From an uncultured Subdoligranulum sp. (GTDB taxonomy: Bacteria > Bacillota_A > Clostridia > Oscillospirales > Ruminococcaceae), in assembly GCA_900772715.1 (NCBI GenBank), contig CAAGRN010000232.1, positions 1-20,750 on the forward strand: a stretch of DNA of 20,750 nt, read 5' to 3'. Of this stretch, positions 1 through 6,110 are shown in pieces. Numbering within the stretch: position 1 is the stretch's first letter; the number at the start of each line of letters is the position of its first letter. The notes beneath the pieces were generated by a model that was not told the origin of the DNA, made no database searches, and saw only the letters and a program-made list of their open reading frames with translations. Position numbers and translations under genes: made by a program.

Positions 1-433
1 GCTCCTGCCGGATGGCACGGAACCGCTCCGGCACATCTGCATCCGTCATAGCGCCGGGGGCATCCACCGTTCCGGCGGCTTTGGCAGTTTCGTAGAACCA
101 GCACTTATATTCCACAGTTTCCAGCGTGTGCTGCATCTGCCGCATCTGCCGGGTGAGTACCTCCCGCTGATGCCGGAACATCTCCAGCCGGGTGTCGATG
201 GTGTCGTCCCCCTGCATGGCAAGCTCGATATACAGCCGGATATCCCTGATGGACATTCCGGCTTTTTTCATGCAGCGGATGATCTGCAGCCACTCGAAGT
301 CACTTTCCCGGAACATCCGAATGCCGCCGGAGGAACGCTCCACAAAGGGAAGCAGCCCCTCTTTATCGTAGTAACGCAAAGTAGAGGCTGGTACGTCCAG
401 CTTCTGCGCCATCTCGCCCACGGTATAGACCAT
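1..433 (-). CDS. MerR family transcriptional regulator (C-terminus beyond window)
   Basis: The frame opens at an ATG at 433 (reverse strand) preceded by GGAGG six bases upstream, and is still open at base 1, so about 144 residues are visible. The protein begins MVYTVGEMAQKLDVPASTLR and continues into YYDKEGLLP, the canonical MerR winged-helix DNA-binding domain (about residues 1-70). A long helix follows (about 75-120, rich in R, Q, E and M) that matches the MerR dimerisation coiled coil. Members of this family bind a palindrome between widely spaced -35 and -10 boxes and twist the DNA to activate transcription; exactly such a site lies upstream of the adjacent oxidoreductase gene. The effector cannot be read from the visible part: no metal-binding cysteine cluster is seen before the window edge. 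Regulation of the adjacent oxidoreductase/CMD genes and of itself is inferred from position. Confidence 0.93.
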   Translation of the reverse strand, partial: MVYTVGEMAQKLDVPASTLRYYDKEGLLPFVERSSGGIRMFRESDFEWLQIIRCMKKAGMSIRDIRLYIELAMQGDDTIDTRLEMFRHQREVLTRQMRQMQHTLETVEYKCWFYETAKAAGTVDAPGAMTDADVPERFRAIRQE

Positions 434-461
434 CTGAAACCTCCATTTTTCAAAAAAAGCC

Positions 462-492
462 TTGACTTAAAGTACGCTTTAAGTTGTATGAT
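462..492 (+). promoter_or_regulatory. MerR-type promoter with 19-bp spacer and palindromic operator
   Basis: A -35 box TTGACT (462-467) and a -10 box TATGAT (487-492) are separated by 19 bp, the long spacing typical of MerR-activated promoters. The spacer region carries a perfect inverted repeat, ACTTAAAG-TACG-CTTTAAGT (465-484). Transcription would start near 499 and run into the oxidoreductase gene at 551. The regulator bound here is presumably the MerR protein encoded next door. Confidence 0.85.
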
Positions 493-511
493 AGAGTTAA
501 ACTTCAACCAT

Positions 512-540
512 ATCATAATGCGGATACACTCTGCTGTCAA
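512..540 (-). promoter_or_regulatory. Consensus sigma-A promoter for the merR-type gene
   Basis: Read on the reverse strand there is TTGACA (540-535), a 17-bp spacer and TATGAT (517-512). The predicted start, near 505, gives a leader of about 72 nt to the MerR start codon at 433. The palindromic operator (465-484) falls inside this leader just downstream of the start, so bound regulator could also limit its own transcription. The promoter points towards, not away from, the oxidoreductase promoter. Confidence 0.7.
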
Positions 541-550
541 GGAGGTTTTT

Positions 551-1090
551 ATGAGTAAGAAGGTATTGATTTTGTCCGGCAGCCCCCGGAAGGGCGGCAA
601 CTCGGATATTCTGTGCGATGAATTTCTGCGTGGGGCGCAGGATGCCGGACACCAGGCAGAAAAGATTCGGGTCGCCGAGAAAAAGGTGGCTCCCTGCTCC
701 GGCTGCTACTACTGTACCACCCACGGCGGTGCCTGCGTACATAAAGATGATATGGCAGACATTTTGCAAAAGATGATCGATGCCGATGTCCTTGTGCTGG
801 CAAGTCCGGTATACTTCTACGCCATCAGTGCCCAGCTGAAGGCAGTCATCGACCGTACCGTGGCACGGTGGCTTGAGGTCAAGGACAAGGAATTTTACTA
901 CATCACCACCATGGCGGACGAAGAAAAAGCCTCTGCGGACACTACGCTGGCTTGTTTCCGGGGCTATGCGGACTGCGTGGAGGGTGCCGTGGAAAAAGGC
1001 GCTCTTGCGGCAGGTGGTGTTTACGAGCCGGGCGCAGTGCGCAGTACGCCTGCTATGGCACAGGCTTACGAGATGGGGAGGAACGTATAA
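551..1090 (+). CDS. Flavodoxin-fold NAD(P)H-dependent FMN reductase family oxidoreductase
   Basis: This 179-residue protein starts at ATG 551 with GGAGG (541-545) immediately upstream; the frame is open further upstream, but that part lies across the promoters and is not coding. It begins MSKKVLILSGSPRKGGNS, the FMN phosphate-binding loop of the flavodoxin-like NADPH-dependent FMN reductase family. A cysteine-rich motif follows (C49, C52, C55 and C62, as CSGCYYC...GAC) and then DDM, as in the subgroup often annotated 'flavodoxin family protein' or iron-sulfur flavoprotein-like. ASPVYFYAISAQLKAVIDR (about 84-102) is the conserved second flavin-contacting segment. It is a cytoplasmic redox enzyme whose physiological substrate is unknown. 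Its stop overlaps the start of the next gene (TAATG), so the two are probably translationally coupled and MerR-controlled. Confidence 0.9.
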   Translation: MSKKVLILSGSPRKGGNSDILCDEFLRGAQDAGHQAEKIRVAEKKVAPCSGCYYCTTHGGACVHKDDMADILQKMIDADVLVLASPVYFYAISAQLKAVIDRTVARWLEVKDKEFYYITTMADEEKASADTTLACFRGYADCVEGAVEKGALAAGGVYEPGAVRSTPAMAQAYEMGRNV

Positions 1091-1698
1091 TGGCAGTAAA
1101 ACAGACAGCAGGGCGGGATGCTCTGGGCGAATTTGCGCCGAAGTTTGCAGAACTGAACGATGATGTGCTGTTCGGGCAGGTGTGGAGCCGGGAGGACAAG
1201 CTTTCCCTCCGGGACCGCAGCCTTGTGACGGTGGTGGCACTGATGGCGCAGGGATTAACGGATTCTTCTTTCCGTTATCATTTGGAAAGTGCGAAAAATA
1301 ACGGTATCACTAAAACAGAGATCTCAGAAATCCTGACTCATGCAGCTTTTTATGTTGGATGGTCAAAAGCGTGGGCGGCATTCCGCATGGCGAAAGAGGT
1401 CTGGGAGGAATCCCCTGCTAAAGCCAGTGGAAAGGAGGCTCATGCGACATCCATGATTTTCCCTATCAGGCAGCCAAATGAAGCGTATTCCCGGTACTTT
1501 AGCGGACAGAGCTATCTCGCACCGCTGTCCACGGAACAAGTAGGTGTTTATAATGTCACCTTTGAGCCGGGCTGCCGGAACAACTGGCATATCCATCATG
1601 CTAAAACGGGCGGCGGGCAGATTCTTATCTGCGTGGCAGGCAAGGGCTACTATCAGGAATGGGGAAAAAAGCGCAGGAACTGTTTCCCGGAGATGTGA
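1090..1698 (+). CDS. Carboxymuconolactone decarboxylase-cupin fusion, frame broken near 1670
   Basis: The start ATG at 1090 overlaps the previous stop codon, with GGGAGG about eight bases before it. Residues 1-108 match the carboxymuconolactone decarboxylase/AhpD-like fold (RDRSLVTVVALMAQ, then EISEILTHAAFYVGW), in the subtype without the redox CxxC pair. From about residue 120 a cupin begins (FSGQSYLAPLSTEQVG, then NVTFEPGCRNNWHIHH), with H167, H169 and H170 as cupin motif 1 metal ligands. After EWGK the frame leaves the cupin and stops at 1698 (202 aa), while the rest of the cupin continues in the -1 frame to 1847. Either the gene is inactivated, the assembly lost one base in the A6 run (1665-1670), or ribosomes shift -1 at A AAA AAG. 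Base composition falls sharply inside the gene near 1255. Substrate unknown; proteins of this kind are often found next to MerR-controlled reductases. Confidence 0.8.
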   Translation: MAVKQTAGRDALGEFAPKFAELNDDVLFGQVWSREDKLSLRDRSLVTVVALMAQGLTDSSFRYHLESAKNNGITKTEISEILTHAAFYVGWSKAWAAFRMAKEVWEESPAKASGKEAHATSMIFPIRQPNEAYSRYFSGQSYLAPLSTEQVGVYNVTFEPGCRNNWHIHHAKTGGGQILICVAGKGYYQEWGKKRRNCFPEM

Positions 1699-1847
1699 TA
1701 AACATTCCTGCCGGAGTGAAACATTGGCATGGAGCGGCTCCTCACAGTTGGTTTTCTCATCTTGCCATAGAAGTTCCGGGAGAAGAAACTGCAAACGAAT
1801 GGCTGGAGCCTGTAGACGAAACGGATTATACAAACGCTATTTGCTAA
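1671..1847 (+). pseudogene. C-terminal half of the cupin domain in the -1 frame
   Basis: This stretch encodes AQELFPGDVINIPAGVKHWH and then a short tail ending TDYTNAIC. It supplies cupin motif 2 (PGDVINIPAGVKHWHG) missing from the preceding frame, so the two parts together would form a normal CMD-cupin protein of about 250 residues. An in-frame ATG at 1659 (ATG GGG AAA AAA) exists, but translation from there would give only a half-cupin and is unlikely to be a separate gene. Its stop at 1847 leaves 17 nt before the next gene. Confidence 0.7.
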
Positions 1848-1864
1848 AACAGGAGAAAAATGAA

Positions 1865-2839
1865 ATGACAGGAACTGTACTGCATCTCACAACGGAATGG
1901 GATAAAACATTTCCCAAAAGTGAAAATGTAAACCACCGGAAAGTTACTTTTGTGAATCGCTATGGAATTACACTGGCGGCGGATTTATATGAACCAAAGG
2001 ATAAAAAGGGGAAACTTCCCGCTATTGCAGTAAGCGGACCCTTTGGAGCCGTAAAAGAACAATCCTCAGGACTGTATGCTCAGGCTATGGCAGAAAGAGG
2101 ATTTCTGACCATCGCCTTTGATCCGTCTTATACCGGAGAAAGCGGCGGCGAGCCACGATACATGGCTTCCCCTGATATCAATACAGAAGATTTTATGGCG
2201 GCAGTGGATTTCTTATCCGTACAGGAAAATGTGGATTCGGAAAAAATTGGTATTATCGGAATCTGCGGCTGGGGCGGTATGGCATTAAATGCTGCCGCAC
2301 TGGACACACGCATTAAGGCAACCGTCACTTCTACCATGTATGATATGAGCCGTGTAAACGCAAAGGGCTACTTTGATTCCGAGGACACCCCTGATGCACG
2401 CTACGAAAAGAAAAAGATCCTGAACGCACAGAGAATTACAGATTATAAAAATGGAAGCTATGAGTTGGGTGGCGGTGTGGTCGATCCTCTGCCGGAAGAT
2501 GCTCCGTTCTTTGTAAAGGATTATCATGACTATTATAAAACACCCCGTGGATACCACTCCCGCTCTTTGAACTCCAATGGCGGTTGGAATAAAACCGGAT
2601 GTATGTCCTTTTTGAACCAGCCGATTCTTGCCTACTCTGATGAAATACGCAGTGCTGTACTGATGATCCACGGCGAAAAAGCGCACTCCTGCTATTTCAG
2701 CAGAGATGCCTTTGCAAAGCTTCAGGGCGACAATAAGGAACTCTTGATCATTCCGAATGCCGTCCATACAGATCTGTATGATCGGATGAATGTAATTCCT
2801 TTTGAAAAGATGAAGGAATTCTTTGGCAAAAACCTTTAA
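1865..2839 (+). CDS. Alpha/beta hydrolase, dienelactone hydrolase-like, with Cys nucleophile motif
   Basis: A 324-residue protein. The start at ATG 1865 is chosen because AGGAG (1851-1855) lies nine bases upstream and the homologous-looking part begins there; an ATG at 1860 reads only two codons before a stop. LAADLYEP (about 38-45) and PAIAVSGPFGAVKEQ (about 52-66) form the beginning of the fold and the oxyanion region. The nucleophile elbow is IGICGWGGMAL, placing C134 where most hydrolases have Ser, as in dienelactone hydrolases. H301 in NAVHTDLYD is the likely catalytic His. No signal peptide is visible, so it is cytoplasmic. It probably belongs to the MerR-controlled transcription unit. 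Base composition is lower in GC than the surroundings, supporting acquisition together with the cupin block. The substrate is not predictable. Confidence 0.88.
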   Translation: MTGTVLHLTTEWDKTFPKSENVNHRKVTFVNRYGITLAADLYEPKDKKGKLPAIAVSGPFGAVKEQSSGLYAQAMAERGFLTIAFDPSYTGESGGEPRYMASPDINTEDFMAAVDFLSVQENVDSEKIGIIGICGWGGMALNAAALDTRIKATVTSTMYDMSRVNAKGYFDSEDTPDARYEKKKILNAQRITDYKNGSYELGGGVVDPLPEDAPFFVKDYHDYYKTPRGYHSRSLNSNGGWNKTGCMSFLNQPILAYSDEIRSAVLMIHGEKAHSCYFSRDAFAKLQGDNKELLIIPNAVHTDLYDRMNVIPFEKMKEFFGKNL

Positions 2840-2841
2840 TT

Positions 2842-3057
2842 GAAAAGCCGAATACTAAACAGTATCTGGCGCAGCACCAAAACGAGATGGTGTTCCCCAT
2901 CGGCGCACCCAACGACGGTTTTGCACCCTATTTCAGCGGAAAAAGCTATCTGGCACCGCTGTCCACCGCGCAGGTAGGCATTTACAACGTCACCTTTGAA
3001 CCGGGCTGCCGGAACAACCGGCATATCCGCCATACGCGAATTATCTGTGTTCTATAA
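2842..3057 (+). pseudogene. Truncated second cupin copy (remnant)
   Basis: Beginning three bases after the hydrolase stop, this stretch encodes EKPNTKQYLAQHQNEM, VFPIGAPNDG and then FSGKSYLAPLSTAQVGIYNV, which closely parallels the cupin half of the CMD-cupin gene at about 1455-1600. It breaks off after NNRHIRHT and ends at TAA 3055-3057, without the rest of the barrel. Compared with the upstream copy (NNWHIHHA), a Trp and one of the metal-binding His have become Arg. It has no convincing start codon or ribosome binding site. GC content is high again, like the genome and unlike the block between the copies. It is probably what remains of an original CMD-cupin gene. Confidence 0.75.
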
Positions 3058-3060
3058 AAT

Positions 3061-3092
3061 AACAAAAAGGATGCGCTGTGAAAGCACATCCT
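3061..3092 (-). terminator. Left-end hairpin with T-run on the minus strand
   Basis: AGGATGCGCT (3068-3077) pairs with AGCACATCCT (3083-3092) with one mismatch around a GTGAA loop. On the minus strand the stem is followed by TTTTTGTT, giving a plausible intrinsic terminator for the glycoside hydrolase operon whose last gene ends at 3342. Confidence 0.55.
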
Positions 3093-3309
3093 CAGACTGT
3101 CGATAAACCTAACAGGAATATTGCGAACTTTCGATAGGTTTGTAGGGAACGGTCTTGACCGTTCCGTGCAGCTTAGCCGATAGTACGATATACCGTGAAA
3201 CCACGCGCCATTCGGCGCGATTTTATGCGCTGCGCGCAGCCAGCGGTACGGATGGGTCAAGACCCATCCCTACATTACTACCCGCAAAAGGGATTTTTCG
3301 ACAAACTGA

Positions 3310-3339
3310 AGGATGTGCTGTGAAAGCACATCCTTTTTT
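3310..3339 (+). terminator. Right-end hairpin with T6 tract
   Basis: AGGATGTGCT (3310-3319) and AGCACATCCT (3325-3334) form a perfect 10-bp stem with a GTGAA loop, followed by a run of six T (3334-3339). It would stop plus-strand transcription coming from the hydrolase/cupin region before it enters the opposing operon. Confidence 0.7.
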
Positions 3340-3341
3340 GG

Positions 3342-6095
3342 TTATTCGCTCACTTTTGCCAACGCGGCATCCAATTTGGTCAGCGCGGTTTCGTCGGCTT
3401 GCCCCATCCCGCGCATGAGATCAGCCATCGGCAGATTCCTCATGCGTTCGGGCAGCTGGGTGATGCCAGGCATCATTTTCAGCAGCAGCGCCTTGGCGGC
3501 AGGGTTAGCCAGCAGCTCGGCGGTGGTGTTTGCCGTGGAAAGCGGCTTGAACATCGGCGCAGCGGTCTTATAGGTCACTTCATAGTGACCGGGCTGCAAG
3601 CGGCAGACGGCGTTTTGCGCATCAGCAAAAATCGGGTTATCGGTCACCTCGCCGTTCCAGTTGGGCAGCGTCAGCTCTGCCGTGCAGCCGAAGGGTACGG
3701 TCACCACCAGCGTCAGCGTATTTGCATCCACACACTGCCACTGTACCACCCACTCGCCTGCGGCGCTGCGGTAGTGGCAATCCAAACGGTGCAGTTTCCA
3801 GTTTGGTTTGGGCATCATCCGCACCGCCGTAAAGCCCGGCGTTATGGGCTGCAAACCCGCCAGATGGCGGTACATCCACTCCAAAATTGCGCCGTAGCTG
3901 TAATGGTTCAGGCTGTTCATGCCCGTGGAGGAAATGTGTCCCTGCTCGTCCAGGCTGTTCCAGCGCTCCCAGATCGTGGTCGCGCCAAGCTTGACTTCGT
4001 GCAGCCAGCCGGGGTATTCCTCGTTCAGCAGCAGATTTTCGGCAAGGTCGTGCATACCGTTTTCGGACAGTACATTGCAGAGCAGCGATGTGCCCACAAA
4101 GCCCGTTTGCAGCTTGCCGCCGCTGCGGGTCATCTTTTTGCGCAGGTCGCCCGCCGTGCGAGTAGGGTCAGCCAAATTATGGCGCAGCGTCAAAAGATAC
4201 CCTGTCTGGGTTGGCACAGCGCAGCGACCCGTGGGGGTGTAGAACTCCTGTTTGATACGGTCACGCAGCCATGACGCAAGCGCTGCATACTGTGCAGCAT
4301 CATCAGACTTATTCAGCACAGCCGCCGTATCGGCAACAATTTCGGCGCTGTTCATATAGTACACATCCGCAATAAAGGCATCATCGGTTGCGCCTTTGGT
4401 GTTGTCGGGCGCGGCTCCGGCCATATCCAGTGCCAGCCAGTCACCGTAGTGGAACACATCCCGCCAGTGACAGGTATCGCCGTCCACCATCGTAATGTAA
4501 TCGACCCACGCTTTCATGGATCCGTACTGCGCGGCCAAAATCGCGGTGTCGCCCGTCTGTTCGTAGACCGTCCATGGGATGATGGTCGCTGCATCGCCCC
4601 AGACGGAGGAGCAGTCCTGCATACCGAAAGACGGCACGACATTAGGTACTGCGCCGCTGCGGGCAGTCTGCTCGGTTGCCATATCGTGCAAGTACTTTGC
4701 GTAGAACGGCGCGGTATCCAGCATAAACCCCGCCGTGGGCGCGAACACCTGCGCGTCGCCTGTCCAGCCCATGCGTTCGTCGCGCTGGGGGCAGTCGGTG
4801 GGCACATCGATAAAATTGTCGCGGCAGCTCCAGCGCACGTTCTCGATCAGGCGGTTCACAAGTGGGTGAGCCGTCATCAGCGTTCCGATACGCTCCAAGT
4901 CGGAGGAAAGCGGCAGCGGTGTAAAGTCGGCAGCAGCAAGATTTTCCACGCCCTCCACCTTCACATACCGCCCGCCGTAGAATGTGAATTTCGGTGCCAG
5001 CACAGCGGGTGTGCCATCGGAAACATAGACATACTCTGCCTTGGCGGTGCGCAGATTGTCGCGGTAGAAGCTGCCATCCTGCAAAGTTTCGCCCCATTGC
5101 AGGCGCACGATCTGCCCTGCAGGCACATCGACGCGCATGGTAAACGTACCTGCCATATTCTGACCCAGATCCAGCACGATTTCCCCCGCCGGGGTGTGCA
5201 GCACGGTGGGTGTCAGCGCGGCAAACGGGCGCACGGGCACGCTGTACCGGGCCGTCAGCTTACCCTTGGGCGCGTCGGTCAGCGTGGCGGGCACGGCGGG
5301 GAGTTCCGGCAGCGTCGCGTCAAAATGCTCACCGTCGTAGATGCCGCTGAAGGTGATGTTGCTGCGGCAAACCCGCCAGCTTTCGTCGGTGCCGATTACT
5401 TCTTCTGTGCCGTCGGTATGGGTGATATGCACCTCGGCCAGCAGCAGCCAGTCCGTGCCGTAAAAGGGATTCCAGCTGCGCTCAAAGCCGAAACGTCCCT
5501 TGTACCAGCCGTTGCCCAAGGTCACGCGCAGATCGCCGCCTTTTTGCAGCTGGGCGGTGATGTCGTAGGTCTGGTATTGCAGCCACGCATTGTAATTGTT
5601 GCAGTAGGGCGTTAAATATTCGTCGCCGATCTTCTCGCCGTTTAGCGTTGCTTCGTACAGCCCCAGCCCGCAGATGTACAGCCGTGCGGCGGCAACATCG
5701 GTGCAGGGCAGCGTTTTGCAAAACACCGGGTGGCGCGGCTCCTTGTTATCGCAGGTCAGCCATTGCGCCTGCCACGGCTCGTTTTGCTTCGCCGTTTCAA
5801 ACCAATTTGTGGCGCTCACCGCTTCCTCATCCGCATCGGTGCGCACAGTCACAGCCCAGTAATAACGGGTGCGCGGGGTGGTTTCGATTTGCACGTTTGC
5901 TGCCAGCGGGTCCAGATCGGCGAAGCCGGAGTCATACAAAACTTCCGTCAGTTCCGCATCGGCGGCCACCACCAGCCGCGCGGCGGTCTGCTTGGTACCG
6001 CGGGCATCCTCGACCTGCCACGAAAAATGCAGCTGCGGCAAGGTGTAGCCCAGCGGGTTTGTCAGGTGGTTCAGTTTGCAGTGGGTGACTTGCAT
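3342..6095 (-). CDS. GH78 alpha-L-rhamnosidase, cytoplasmic, with C-terminal helical module
   Basis: A 917-residue enzyme expected to remove terminal alpha-L-rhamnose from oligosaccharides or plant glycosides. The N-terminal beta domains of bacterial rhamnosidases occupy about 1-400 (ARLYICGLGLYEATLNGEKI; LDLGQNMAGTF). The (alpha/alpha)6 barrel follows with the family signature DCPQRDERMGWTGDAQ (434-449), which carries acidic residues including E440, and TTIWERW (E710), the probable general base. A beta domain closes the fold near 840. Residues from about 853 to the end are an extra helical segment (NPAAKALLLKMMPG ... LTKLDAALAKV) also present in the GH2 and GH43 genes here. There is no signal peptide. 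It is the last gene of the operon, 15 nt after the GH3 gene, with GAGGT as ribosome binding site. Its stop codon overlaps the end of the inverted-repeat element. Family is certain, substrate inferred. Confidence 0.95.
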   Translation of the reverse strand: MQVTHCKLNHLTNPLGYTLPQLHFSWQVEDARGTKQTAARLVVAADAELTEVLYDSGFADLDPLAANVQIETTPRTRYYWAVTVRTDADEEAVSATNWFETAKQNEPWQAQWLTCDNKEPRHPVFCKTLPCTDVAAARLYICGLGLYEATLNGEKIGDEYLTPYCNNYNAWLQYQTYDITAQLQKGGDLRVTLGNGWYKGRFGFERSWNPFYGTDWLLLAEVHITHTDGTEEVIGTDESWRVCRSNITFSGIYDGEHFDATLPELPAVPATLTDAPKGKLTARYSVPVRPFAALTPTVLHTPAGEIVLDLGQNMAGTFTMRVDVPAGQIVRLQWGETLQDGSFYRDNLRTAKAEYVYVSDGTPAVLAPKFTFYGGRYVKVEGVENLAAADFTPLPLSSDLERIGTLMTAHPLVNRLIENVRWSCRDNFIDVPTDCPQRDERMGWTGDAQVFAPTAGFMLDTAPFYAKYLHDMATEQTARSGAVPNVVPSFGMQDCSSVWGDAATIIPWTVYEQTGDTAILAAQYGSMKAWVDYITMVDGDTCHWRDVFHYGDWLALDMAGAAPDNTKGATDDAFIADVYYMNSAEIVADTAAVLNKSDDAAQYAALASWLRDRIKQEFYTPTGRCAVPTQTGYLLTLRHNLADPTRTAGDLRKKMTRSGGKLQTGFVGTSLLCNVLSENGMHDLAENLLLNEEYPGWLHEVKLGATTIWERWNSLDEQGHISSTGMNSLNHYSYGAILEWMYRHLAGLQPITPGFTAVRMMPKPNWKLHRLDCHYRSAAGEWVVQWQCVDANTLTLVVTVPFGCTAELTLPNWNGEVTDNPIFADAQNAVCRLQPGHYEVTYKTAAPMFKPLSTANTTAELLANPAAKALLLKMMPGITQLPERMRNLPMADLMRGMGQADETALTKLDAALAKVSE

Positions 6096-6110
6096 AAGAA
6101 AGTACCTCGT

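Larger units (their letters stand above)
3058..3341. repeat. Nested inverted-repeat (MITE-like) intergenic element
   Basis: No gene is credible here. The outer ends are inverted copies of each other: 3058-3106 against 3296-3341, both reading AATAAC, an A-run, AGGATG(C/T)GCT, a hairpin, then CTGTCGATAAA or CAGTTTGTCGAAAAA. Inside lies a second inverted pair, 3143-3165 and 3250-3272 (GTAGGGA ... TCCCTAC), each itself a hairpin. The core has a CGCGCC/GGCGCG hairpin (3204-3219) and the 12-bp palindrome GCTGCGCGCAGC (3229-3240). This architecture fits a non-autonomous miniature element or a structured repeat family; no transposase is present. It sits between two convergent transcription units. Confidence 0.75.

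Noticed and set aside
550..551. Start of the oxidoreductase gene at an upstream codon such as ATG 128
   Set aside because: The frame is open upstream, but it crosses the merR gene in antisense and both promoters; ATG 551 has an ideal ribosome binding site and begins the conserved flavodoxin fold.
3058..3341. CRISPR-like repeat array
   Set aside because: The repeats are inverted and nested, not regularly spaced direct repeats, and no cas gene is present.
3155..3573. Short plus-strand frames across the repeat and the GH78 3' end
   Set aside because: They run through palindromes and into the antisense of the rhamnosidase, with no start signals or homology-like features.
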